Shown one piece after another: positions 43,908 through 57,500 of a stretch of DNA of 64,000 nucleotides. The first letter of the stretch is position 1. Every line of letters begins with the position of its first letter. A program made the position numbers and the translations under genes. This stretch comes from Eurosta solidaginis (lineage: Eukaryota; Arthropoda; Insecta; Diptera; Tephritidae): contig NC_090319.1 of NCBI RefSeq assembly GCF_040869045.1, positions 68,296,779 through 68,360,778 on the forward strand, given 5' to 3'. The notes beneath the pieces are model-generated. The model ran no database searches, had not been told where the DNA came from, and saw only the letters and a program-made list of their open reading frames with translations.

Positions 43908-45564
43908 AGACATAAATTATATGCTCACTTATTTTAAGAAATATTAATACTTTTACATTTGTATTATTATGAAGATATTAAGACAATAGGAGTACTCATG
44001 AAATGTTATAAATTTTGCTAATGATCAAATTTATCAGTTCAACGTACTTAGAGAAATAATTGGTATACCAGTTGGACGCCAGTGGTATCGGTGTCTCGCA
44101 GGGTGCTTGCCGCGCATACATTACTGTCTTTTCGGACTTTGCCGCATACGTGATTTTCACATCGTTTGTCAGCGTATTAATGAAATATATGGCAAATAAG
44201 CACCTCAGCGCCGTCTAAGAAGTTATGGAGTTCTATATTTATTATTTAATTTACTTACATATTTACACATTGAAATTCTTGGATAAAATTATCAACTGTG
44301 GATCAATTAATTTTGAAAATTAGATTATCACCTTAACAAATTTTCTTCTTTATTGGTATAACATTTCATAGAGCTACTCATGATATACTTCTTATATACA
44401 TATGTATTTATATATTGAAATTGTATAAAAATATTCAAAGGTGTATATAATTCAAAAGTATACTGATACAAACCATCGATTTTTAAACACATGACAGTAA
44501 AACGAAATTATGTGATAGATTACTGTACAATAAGCATCAATTTGTAATAAATTGTTAAGAAACACAAACATTAGTAATACACATTGTATATGTATATTTA
44601 GATTCATACTTTTCTTAAGTCAAATCTGCTTTACCTTACTTTAAAATGTTGGTGTCCAATATATATTTGGCTAACCGATAATAAAATATTCATAAATGAT
44701 TTATTTTTTTAACTTGAGATATAACCATATGAAATCTATACAATCTATAAGCAAACTCAATCCGAAGAGGGCACATCTGTTGTTCAGGCCAATTCGTTTT
44801 TAAAAAAAATTTAAGTACCAAACTATATAGAAATAGGTATTAAACTCGACAGAGTTATATTGGCGCCAAAACAGAGTTTGCTTAAAAGGAAAATAAGCTT
44901 TTGTTTCAGAATTTTGTTTCCATTCGTTGACCTCTGCCGAGGTTTTAAAAACTGTTGACAGTTATATATTAGCATTGCTTCCCATACAAGAAAAGGAACC
45001 AGTCATAATTCGTCATTCAGATCATGTAGCGTCCCAAGAAACATACTATTCTGTCTTTTGGCCTCGGCACCATGTATATTTGATAAAAAATTCCTCTAGA
45101 CAAAAATTATATAATTCGCTCGGATTCTGCTTAATTTCGGCAAATATAATGTTACGGAGCGAAAAGGAACTGTGAATGTAAAGAATGATATGCGAAAACG
45201 CTTTTGCTGGGTTTCTTCGCTTTGACATTTAACAGTGCCATAAGTTAACAATGGAACTGCTTTGGAATTAATCAGTCCCACTTGAGGAAAAAGTAGTAAA
45301 TCCGCCACAAAATTTGGTAGCTTTAAGGATCTGGCAAAGTTCACAAATTCATAACCATATTGGTACTTATCCATTCAATTGGTGCCTTAACCTAAAAATC
45401 GTGAAATTTTCATAAAAATGAAGAAAACGCAAAAAATTACAAACATATACCACAAATAATAAGTCTTTTAGTCAAAACGTTTCCGAAACAATAAATAAAA
45501 TCTATTAAAAGTTAATAAATTCACCAACTCAAATATTTTTAGGTTATGGATATGGCGAAAAACC
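43908..45564. other. 3' flank of gene B and DNA before the satellite
   Basis: No strong AATAAA close to the stop; AATAAA-like words are at 44556 and 44680. No further takeout exon seen. Frames at 44927-45374 are short and opposite to each other, without a domain. Confidence 0.45.
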
Positions 45565-48500
45565 AAAATTTCAATTAAGAAAAAAAAATTTATCATAACA
45601 ATAATAATGATAAAAAATTATTGTTAGGCCTTGAGCTCGATTCGAACCCGCGATCTTAAAATCAGTAGGCCGATATAACAACAAAAAATGTTAATACATC
45701 CCAGAGCACGGGGAAAAAAGTGTCAATAAAAATATGACACTATGGCAGCATTGCCAACAAACAAGTCCAATTTTCACAGCTATTCTGCAACAGATGTCGC
45801 AGTGTTGTGAATATCAATTGGCACGAACCAGAATAGAAGTAGGATTAATGAAGACAAACAAAAAACCGCTGTGGTGGCTGAATAGTTATAGCAGCGGCGC
45901 CTAAACGTTGCCGATGAAGGAATTTAGCAGTTCCCGAAATGGATCTATACAACGAGCTTTGGCAGTTGTCTAAATTTTTTCTTTCTTCTATTCTAATTTA
46001 AAAATTTTTTCAATTAAGAAAAAATTTATCATAACAATAATAATGATAAAAAATTATTGTTAGGCCTTGAGCTCGATTCGAACCCGCGATCTTAAAATCA
46101 GTATGCCGATATAACAACAAAAAATGTTAATACATCCCAGAGCACGGGGAAAAAAGTGTCAATAAAAATATGACACTATGGCAGCATTGCCAACAAACAA
46201 GTCCAATTTTCACAGCTATTCTGCAACAGATGTCGCAGTGTTGTGAATATCAATTGGCACGAACCAGAATAGAAGTAGGATTAATGAAGACAAACAAAAA
46301 ACCGCTGTGGTGGTTGAATAGTTATAGCAGCGGCGCCTAAACGTTGCCGATAAAGGAATTTAGCAGTTCCCGAAATGGATCTATACAACGAGCTTTGGCA
46401 GTTGTCTAAATTTTTTCTTTCTTCTATTCTACTTTAAACATTTTTTCAATTAAGAAAAAATTTATCATAACAATAATAATGATAAAAAATTATTGTTAGG
46501 CCTTGAGCTCGATTCGAACCCGCGATCTTAAAATCAGTAAGCCGATATAACAACAAAAAATGTTAATACATCCCAGAGCACGGGGAAAAAAGTGTCAATA
46601 AAAATATGACACTATGGCAGCATTGCCAACAAACAAGTCCAATTTTCACAGCTATTCTGCAACAGATGTCGCAGTGTTGTGAATATCAATTGGCACGAAC
46701 CAGAATAGAAGTAGGATTAATGAAGACAAACAAAAAACCGCTGTGGTGGCTGAATATTTATAGCAGCGGCGCCTAAACGTTGCCGATGAAGGAATTTAGC
46801 AGTTCCCGAAATGGATCTATACAACGAGCTTTGGCAGTTGTCTAAATTTTTTCTTTCTTCTATTCTAATTTAAAAATTTTTTCAATTAAGAAAAAATTTA
46901 TCATAACAATAATAAAGATAAAAAATTATTGTTATGCCTTGAGCTCGATTCGAACCCGCGATCTTAAAATCAGTAGGCCGATATAACAACAAAAAATGTT
47001 AATACATCCCAGAGCACGGGGAAAAAAGTGTCAATAAAAATATGACACTATGGCAGCATTGCCAACAAACAAGTCCAATTTTCACAGCTATTCTGCAACA
47101 GATGTCGCAGTGTTGTGAATATCAATTGGCACGAACCAGAATAGAAGTAGGATTAATGAAGACAAACAAAAAACCGCTGTGGTGGCTGAATAGTTATAGC
47201 AGCGGCGCCTAAACGTTGCCGATGAAGGAATTTAGCAATTCCCGAAATGGATCTATACAACGAGCTTTGGCAGTTGTCTAAATTTTTTCTTTCTTCTATT
47301 CTAATTTAAAAATTTTTTCAATTAAGAAAAAATTTATCATAACAATAATAATGATAAAAAATTATTGTTAGGCCTTGAGCTCGATTCGAACCCGCGATCT
47401 TAAAATCAGTAGGCCGATATAACAACAAAAAATGTTAATACATTCCAGAGCACGGGGAAAAAAGTGTCAATAAAAATATGACACTATGGCAGCATTGCCA
47501 ACAAACAAGTCCAATTTTCACAGCTATTCTGCAACAGATGTCGCAGTGTTGTGAATTTCAATTGGCACGAACCAGAATAGAAGTAGGATTAATGAAGACA
47601 AACAAAAAACCGCTGTGGTGGCTGAATAGTTATAGCAGCGGCGCCTAAACTTTGCCGATGAAGGAATTTAGCAGTTCCCGAAATGGATCTATACAACGAG
47701 CTTTGGCAGTTGTCTAAATTTTTTCTTTCTTCTATTCTAATTTAAAAATTTTTTCAATTAAGAAAAAATTTATCATAACAATAATAATGATAAAAAATTA
47801 TTGTTAGGCCTTGAGCTCGATTCGAACACGCGATCTTAAAATCAGTAGGCCGATATAACAACAAAAAATGTTAATACATCCCAGAGCACGGGGAAAAAAG
47901 TGTCAATAAAAATATGACACTATGGCAGCATTGCCAACAAACAAGTCCAATTTTCACAGCTATTCTGCAACAGATGTCGCAGTGTTGTGAATATCAATTG
48001 GCACGAACCAGAATAGAAGTAGGATTAATGAAGACAAACAAAAAACCGCTGTGGTGGCTGAATAGTTATAGCAGCGGCGCCTAAACGTTGCCGATGAAGG
48101 AATTTAGCAGTTCCCGAAATGGATCTATACAACGAGCTTTGGCAGTTGTCTAAATTTTTTCTTTCTTCTATTCTAATTTAAAAATTTTTCCAATTAAGAA
48201 AAAATTTATCATAACAATAATAATGATAAAAAATTATTGTTAGGCCTTGAGCTCGATTCGAACCCGCGATCTTAAAATCAGTAGGCCGATATAACAACAA
48301 AAAATGTTAATACATTCCAGAGCACGGGGAAAAAAGTGTCAATAAAAATATGACACTATGGCAGCATTGCCAACAAACAAGTCCAATTTTCACAGCTATT
48401 CTGCAACAGATGTCGCAGTGTTGTGAATATCAATTGGCACGAACCAGAATAGAAGTAGGATTAATGAAGACAAACAAAAAACCGCTGTGGTGGCTGAATA

Positions 48501-51500
48501 GTTATAGCAGCGGCGCCTAAACGTTGCCGATGAAGGAATTTAGCAGTTCCCGAAATGGATTTATACAACGAGCTTTGGCAGTTGTCTAAATTTTTTCTTT
48601 CTTCTATTCTAATTTAAACATTTTTTCAATTAAGAAAAAATTTATCATAACAATAATAATGATAAAAAATTATTGTTATGCCTTGAGCTCGATTCGAACC
48701 CGCGATCTTAAAATCAGTAGGCCGATATAACAACAAAAAATGTTAATACATCCCAGAGCACGGGGAAAAAAGTGTCAATAAAAATATGACACTATGGCAG
48801 CATTGCCAACAAACAAGTCCAATTTTCACAGCTATTCTGCAACAGATGTCGCAGTGTTGTGAATATCAATTGGCACGAACCAGAATAGAAGTAGGATTAA
48901 TGAAGACAAACAAAAAACCGCTGTGGTGGCTGAATAGTTATAGCAGCGGCGCCTAAACGTTGCCGATGAAGGAATTTAGCAGTTCCCGAAATGGATCTAT
49001 ACAACGAGCTTTGGCAGTTGTCTAAATTTTTTCTTTCTTCTATTCTAATTTAAAAATTTTTTCAATTAAGAAAAAATTTATCATAACAATAATAATGATA
49101 AAAAATTATTGTTAGGCCTTGAGCTCGATTCGAACCCGCGATCTTAAAATCAGTAGGCCGATATAACAACAAAAAATGTTAATACATCCCAGAGCACGGG
49201 GAAAAAAGTGTCAATAAAAATATGACACTATGGCAGCATTGCCAACAAACAAGTCCAATTTTCACAGCTATTCTGCAACAGATGTCGCAGTGTTGTGAAT
49301 ATCAATTGGCACGAACCAGAATAGAAGTAGGATTAATGAAGACAAACAAAAAACCGCTGTGGTGGCTGAATAGTTATAGCAGCGGCGCCTAAACGTTGCC
49401 GATGAAGGAATTTAGCAGTTCCCGAAATGGATCTATACAACGAGCTTTGGCAGTTGTCTAAATTTTTTCTTTCTTCTATTCTAATTTAAAAATTTTTTCA
49501 ATTAAGAAAAAATTTATCATAACAATAATAATGATAAAAAATTATTGTTAGGCCTTGAGCTCGATTCGAACCCGCGATCTTAAAATCAGTAGGCCGATAT
49601 AACAACAAAAAATGTTAATACATCCCAGAGCATGGGGAAAAAAGTGTCAATAAAAATATGACACTATGGCAGCATTGCCAACAAACAAGTCCAATTTTCA
49701 CAGCTATTCTGCAACAGATGTCGCAGTGTTGTGAATATCAATTGGCACGAACCAGAATAGAAGTAGGATTAATGAAGACAAACAAAAAACCGCTGTGGTG
49801 GCTGAATAGTTATAGCAGCGGCGCCTAAACGTTGCCGATGAAGGAATTTAGCAGTTCCCGAAATGGATCTATACAACGAGCTTTGGCAGTTGTCTAAATT
49901 TTTTCTTTCTTCTATTCTAATTTAAAAATTTTTTCAATTAAGAAAAAATTTATCATAACAATAATAATGATAAAAAATTATTGTTAGGCCTTGAGCTCGA
50001 TTCGAACCCGCGATCTTAAAATCAGTAGGCCGATATAACAACAAAAAATGTTAATACATCCCAGAGCACGGGGAAAAAAGTGTCAATAAAAATATGACAC
50101 TATGGCAGCATTGCCAACAAACAAGTCCAATTTTCACAGCTATTCTGCAACAGATGTCGCAGTGTTGTGAATATCAATTAGCACGAACCAGAATAGAAGT
50201 AGGATTAATGAAGACAAACAAAAAACCGCTGTGGTGGCTGAATAGTTATAGCAGCGGCGCCTAAACGTTGCCGATGAAGGAATTTAGCAGTTCCCGAAAT
50301 GGATCTATACAACGAGCTTTGGCAGTTGTCTAAATTTTTTCTTTCTTCTATTCTAATTTAAAAATTTTTCAATTAAGAAAAAATTTATCATAACAATAAT
50401 AATGATAAAAAATTATTGTTAGGCCTTGAGCTCGATTCGAACCCGCGATCTTAAAATCAGTAGGCCGATATAACAACAAAAAATGTTAATACATCCCAGA
50501 GCACGGGGAAAAAAGTGTCAATAAAAATATGACACTATGGCAGCATTGCCAACAAACAAGTCAAATTTTCACAGCTATTCTGCAACAGATGTCGCAGTGT
50601 TGTGAATATCAATTGGCACGAACCAGAATAGAAGTAGGATTAATGAAGACAAACAAAAAACCGCTGTGGTGGCTGAATAGTTATAGCAGCGGCGCCTAAA
50701 CGTTGCCGATGAAGGAATTTAGCAGTTCCCGAAATGGATCTATACAACGAGCTTTGGCAGTTGTCTAAATTTTTTCTTTCTTCTATTCTAATTTTTCCAA
50801 TTAAGAAAAAATTTATCATAACAATAATAATGATAAAAAATTATTGTTAGGCCTTGAGCTCGATTCGAACCCGCGATCTTAAAATCAGTAGGCCGATATA
50901 ACAACAAAAAATGTTAATACATCCCAGAGCACGGGGAAAAAAGTGTCAATAAAAATATGACACTATGGCAGCATTGCCAACAAACAAGTCAAATTTTCAC
51001 AGCTATTCTGCAACAGATGTCGCAGTGTTGTGAATATCAATTGGCACGAACCAGAATAGAAGTAGGATTAATGAAGACAAACAAAAAACCGCTGTGGTGG
51101 CTGAATAGTTATAGCAGCGGCGCCTAAACGTTGCCGATGAAGGAATTTAGCAGTTCCCGAAATGGATCTATACAACGAGCTTTGGCAGTTGTCTAAATTT
51201 TTTCTTTCTTCTATTCTAATTTAAAAATTTTTCCAATTAAGAAAAAATTTATCATAACAATAATAATGATAAAAAATTATTGTTAGGCCTTGAGCTCGAT
51301 TCGAACCCGCGATCTTAAAATCAGTAGGCTGATATAACAACAAAAAATGTTAATACATTCCAGAGCACGGGGAAAAAAGTGTCAATAAAAATATGACACT
51401 ATGGCAGCATTGCCAACAAACAAGTCCAATTTTCACAGCTATTCTGCAACAGATGTCGCAGTGTTGTGAATATCAATTGGCACGAACCAGAATAGAAGTA

Positions 51501-54500
51501 GGATTAATGAAGACAAACAAAAAACCGCTGTGGTGGCTGAATAGTTATAGCAGCGGCGCCTAAACGTTGCCGATGAAGGAATTTAGCAGTTCCCGAAATG
51601 GATTTATACAACGAGCTTTGGCAGTTGTCTAAATTTTTTCTTTCTTCTATTCTAATTTAAACATTTTTTCAATTAAGAAAAAATTTATCATAACAATAAT
51701 AATGATAAAAAATTATTGTTATGCCTTGAGCTCGATTCGAACCCGCGATCTTAAAATCAGTAGGCCGATATAACAACAAAAAATGTTAATACATCCCAGA
51801 GCACGGGGAAAAAAGTGTCAATAAAAATATGACACTATGGCAGCATTGCCAACAAACAAGTCCAATTTTCACAGCTATTCTGCAACAGATGTCGCAGTGT
51901 TGTGAATATCAATTGGCACGAACCAGAATAGAAGTAGGATTAATGAAGACAAACAAAAAACCGCTGTGGTGGCTGAATAGTTATAGCAGCGGCGCCTAAA
52001 CGTTGCCGATGAAGGAATTTAGCAGTTCAAGAAATGGATCTATACAACGAGCTTTGGCAGTTGTCTAAATTTTTTCTTTCTTCTATTCTAATTTAAAAAT
52101 TTTTTCAATTAAGAAAAAATTTATCATAACAATAATAATGATAAAAAATTATTGTTAGGCCTTGAGCTCGATTCGAACCCGCGATCTTAAAATCAGTAGG
52201 CCGATATAACAACAAAAAATGTTAATACATCCCAGAGCACGGGGAAAAAAGTGTCAATAAAAATATGACACTATGGCAGCATTGCCAACAAACAAGTCCA
52301 ATTTTCAGAGCTATTCTGCAACAGATGTCGCAGTGTTGTGAATATCAATTGGCACGAACCAGAATAGAAGTAGGATTAATGAAGACAAACAAAAAACCGC
52401 TGTGGTGGCTGAATAGTTATAGCAGCGGCGCCTAAACGTTGCCGATGAAGGAATTTAGCAGTTCCCGAAATGGATCTATACAACGAGCTTTGGCAGTTGT
52501 CTAAATTTTTTCTTTCTTCTATTCTAATTTAAAAATTTTTTCAATTAAGAAAAAATTTATCATAACAATAATAATGATAAAAAATTATTGTTAGGCCTTG
52601 AGCTCGATTCGAACCCGCGATCTTAAAATCAGTAGGCCGATATAACAACAAAAAATGTTAATACATCCCAGAGCATGGGGAAAAAAGTGTCAATAAAAAT
52701 ATGACACTATGGCAGCATTGCCAACAAACAAGTCCAATTTTCACAGCTATTCTGCAACAGATGTCGCAGTGTTGTGAATATCAATTGGCACGAACCAGAA
52801 TAGAAGTAGGATTAATGAAGACAAACAAAAAACCGCTGTGGTGGCTGAATAGTTATAGCAGCGGCGCCTAAACGTTGCCGATGAAGGAATTTAGCAGTTC
52901 CCGAAATGGATCTATACAACGAGCTTTGGCAGTTGTCTAAATTTTTTCTTTCTTCTATTCTAATTTAAAAATTTTTTCAATTAAGAAAAAATTTATCATA
53001 ACAATAATAATGATAAAAAATTATTGTTAGGCCTTGAGCTCGATTCGAACCCGCGATCTTAAAATCAGTAGGCCGATATAACAACAAAAAATGTTAATAC
53101 ATCCCAGAGCACGGGGAAAAAAGTGTCAATAAAAATATGACACTATGGCAGCATTGCCAACAAACAAGTCCAATTTTCACAGCTATTCTGCAACAGATGT
53201 CGCAGTGTTGTGAATATCAATTAGCACGAACCAGAATAGAAGTAGGATTAATGAAGACAAACAAAAAACCGCTGTGGTGGCTGAATAGTTATAGCAGCGG
53301 CGCCTAAACGTTGCCGATGAAGGAATTTAGCAGTTCCCGAAATGGATCTATACAACGAGCTTTGGCAGTTGTCTAAATTTTTTCTTTCTTCTATTCTAAT
53401 TTAAAAATTTTTCAATTAAGAAAAAATTTATCATAACAATAATAATGATAAAAAATTATTGTTAGGCCTTGAGCTCGATTCGAACCCGCGATCTTAAAAT
53501 CAGTAGGCCGATATAACAACAAAAAATGTTAATACATCCCAGAGCACGGGGAAAAAAGTGTCAATAAAAATATGACACTATGGCAGCATTGCCAACAAAC
53601 AAGTCAAATTTTCACAGCTATTCTGCAACAGATGTCGCAGTGTTGTGAATATCAATTGGCACGAACCAGAATAGAAGTAGGATTAATGAAGACAAACAAA
53701 AAACCGCTGTGGTGGCTGAATAGTTATAGCAGCGGCGCCTAAACGTTGCCGATTAAGGAATTTAGCAGTTCCCGAAATGGATCTATACAACGAGCTTTGG
53801 CAGTTGTCTAAATTTTTTCTTTCTTCTATTCTAATTTTTCCAATTAAGAAAAAATTTATCATAACAATAATAATGATAAAAAATTATTGTTAGGCCTTGA
53901 GCTCGATTCGAACCCGCGATCTTAAAATCAGTAGGCCGATATAACAACAAAAAATGTTAATACATCCCAGAGCACGGGGAAAAAAGTGTCAATAAAAATA
54001 TGACACTATGGCAGCATTGCCAACAAACAAGTCCAATTTTCACAGCTATTCTGCAACAGATGTCACAGTGTTGTGAATATCAATTGGCACGAACCAGAAT
54101 AGAAGTAGGATTAATGAAGACAAACAAAAAACCGCTGTGGTGGCTGAATAGTTATAGCAGCGGCGCCTAAACGTTGCCGATGAAGGAATTTAGCAGTTCC
54201 CGAAATGGATCTATACAACGAGCTTTGGCAGTTGTCTAAATTTTTTCTTTCTTCTATTCTAATTTAAAAATTTTTCCAATTAAGAAAAAATTTATCATAA
54301 CAATAATAATGATAAAAAATTATTGTTAGGCCTTGAGCTCGATTCGAACCCGCGATCTTAAAATCAGTAGGCCGATATAACAACAAAAAATGTTAATACA
54401 TTCCAGAGCACGGGGAAAAAAGTGTCAATAAAAATATGACACTATGGCAGCATTGCCAACAAACAAGTCCAATTTTCACAGCTATTCTGCAACAGATGTC

Positions 54501-57500
54501 GCAGTGTTGTGAATATCAATTGGCACGAACCAGAATAGAAGTAGGATTAATGAAGACAAACAAAAAACCGCTGTGGTGGCTGAATAGTTATAGCAGCGGC
54601 GCCTAAACGTTGCCGATGAAGGAATTTAGCAGTTCCCGAAATGGATTTATACAACGAGCTTTGGCAGTTGTCTAAATTTTTTCTTTCTTCTATTCTAATT
54701 TAAACATTTTTTCAATTAAGAAAAAATTTATCATAACAATAATAATGATAAAAAATTATTGTTATGCCTTGAGCTCGATTCGAACCCGCGATCTTAAAAT
54801 CAGTAGGCCGATATAACAACAAAAAATGTTAATACATCCCAGAGCACGGGGAAAAAAGTGTCAATAAAAATATGACACTATGGCAGCATTGCCAACAAAC
54901 AAGTCCAATTTTCACAGCTATTCTGCAACAGATGTCGCAGTGTTGTGAATATCAATTGGCGCGAACCAGAATAGAAGTAGGATTAATGAAGACAAACAAA
55001 AAACCGCTGTGGTGGCTGAATAGTTATAGCAGCGGCGCCTAAACGTTGCCGATGAAGGAATTTAGCAGTTCCCGAAATGGATCTATACAACGAGCTTTGG
55101 CAGTTGTCTAAATTTTTTCTTTCTTCTATTCTAATTTAAAAATTTTTTCAATTAAGAAAAAATTTATCATAACAATAATAATGATAAAAAATTATTGTTA
55201 GGCCTTGAGCTCGATTCGAACCCGCGATCTTAAAATCAGTAGGCCGATATAACAACAAAAAATGTTAATACATCCCAGAGCACTGGGAAAAAAGTGTCAA
55301 TAAAAATATGACACTATGGCAGCATTGCCAACAAACAAGTCCAATTTTCACAGCTATTCTGCAACAGATGTCGCAGTGTTGTGAATATCAATTGGCACGA
55401 ACCAGAATAGAAGTAGGATTAATGAAGACAAACAAAAAACCGCTGTGGTGGCTGAATAGTTATAGCAGCGGCGCCTAAACGTTGCCGATGAAGGAATTTA
55501 GCAGTTCCCGAAATGGATCTATACAACGAGCTTTGGCAGTTGTCTAAATTTTTTCTTTCTTCTATTCTAATTTAAAAATTTTTTCAATTAAGAAAAAATT
55601 TATCATAACAATAATAATGATAAAAAATTATTGTTAGGCCTTGAGCTCGATTCGAACCCGCGATCTTAAAATCAGTAGGCCGATATAACAACAAAAAATG
55701 TTAATACATCCCAGAGCATGGGGAAAAAAGTGTCAATAAAAATATGACACTATGGCAGCATTGCCAACAAACAAGTCCAATTTTCACAGCTATTCTGCAA
55801 CAGATGTCGCAGTGTTGTGAATATCAATTGGCACGAACCAGAATAGAAGTAGGATTAATGAAGACAAACAAAAAACCGCTGTGGTGGCTGAATAGTTATA
55901 GCAGCGGCGCCTAAACATTGCCGATGAAGGAATTTAGCAGTTCCCGAAATGGATCTATACAACGAGCTTTGGCAGTTGTCTAAATTTTTTCTTTCTTCTA
56001 TTCTAATTTAAAAATTTTTTCAATTAAGAAAAAATTTATCATAACAATAATAATGATAAAAAATTATTGTTAGGCCTTGAGCTCGATTCGAACCCGCGAT
56101 CTTAAAATCAGTAGGCCGATATAACAACAAAAAATGTTAATACATCCCAGAGCACGGGGAAAAAAGTGTCAATAAAAATATGACACTATGGCAGCATTGC
56201 CAACAAACAAGTCCAATTTTCACAGCTATTCTGCAACAGATGTCGCAGTGTTGTGAATATCAATTAGCACGAACCAGAATAGAAGTAGGATTAATGAAGA
56301 CAAACAAAAAACCGCTGTGGTGGCTGAATAGTTATAGCAGCGGCGCCTAAACGTTGCCGATGAAGGAATTTAGCAGTTCCCGAAATGGATCTATACAACG
56401 AGCTTTGGCAGTTGTCTAAATTTTTTCTTTCTTCTATTCTAATTTAAAAATTTTTCAATTAAGAAAAAATTTATCATAACAATAATAATGATAAAAAATT
56501 ATTGTTAGGCCTTGAGCTCGATTCGAACCCGCGATCTTAAAATCAGTAGGCCGATATAACAACAAAAAATGTTAATACATCCCAGAGCACGGGGAAAAAA
56601 AGTGTCAATAAAAATATGACACTATGGCAGCATTGCCAACAAACAAGTCAAATTTTCACAGCTATTCTGCAACAGATGTCGCAGTGTTGTGAATATCAAT
56701 TGGCACGAACCAGAATAGAAGTAGGATTAATGAAGACAAACAAAAAACCGCTGTGGTGGCTGAATAGTTATAGCAGCGGCGCCTAAACGTTGCCGATGAA
56801 GGAATTTAGCAGTTCCCGAAATGGATCTATACAACGAGCTTTGGCAGTTGTCTAAATTTTTTCTTTCTTCTATTCTAATTTTTCCAATTAAGAAAAAATT
56901 TATCATAACAATAATAATGATAAAAAATTATTGTTAGGCCTTGAGCTCGATTCGAACCCGCGATCTTAAAATCAGTAGGCCGATATAACAACAAAAAATG
57001 TTAATACATCCCAGAGCACGGGGAAAAAAGTGTCAATAAAAATATGACACTATGGCAGCATTGCCAACAAACAAGTCCAATTTTCACAGCTATTCTGCAA
57101 CAGATGTCGCAGTGTTGTGAATATCAATTGGCACGAACCAGAATAGAAGTAGGATTAATGAAGACAAACAAAAAACCGCTGTGGTGGCTGAATAGTTATA
57201 GCAGCGGCGCCTAAACGTTGCCGATGAAGGAATTTAGCAGTTCCCGAAATGGATCTATACAACGAGCTTTGGCAGTTGTCTAAATTTTTTCTTTCTTCTA
57301 TTCTAATTTTTCCAATTAAGAAAAAATTTATCATAACAATAATAATGATAAAAAATTATTGTTAGGCCTTGAGCTCGATTCGAACCCGCGATCTTAAAAT
57401 CAGTAGGCCGATATAACAACAAAAAATGTTAATACATCCCAGAGCACGGGGAAAAAAGTGTCAATAAAAATATGACACTATGGCAGCATTGCCAACAAAC

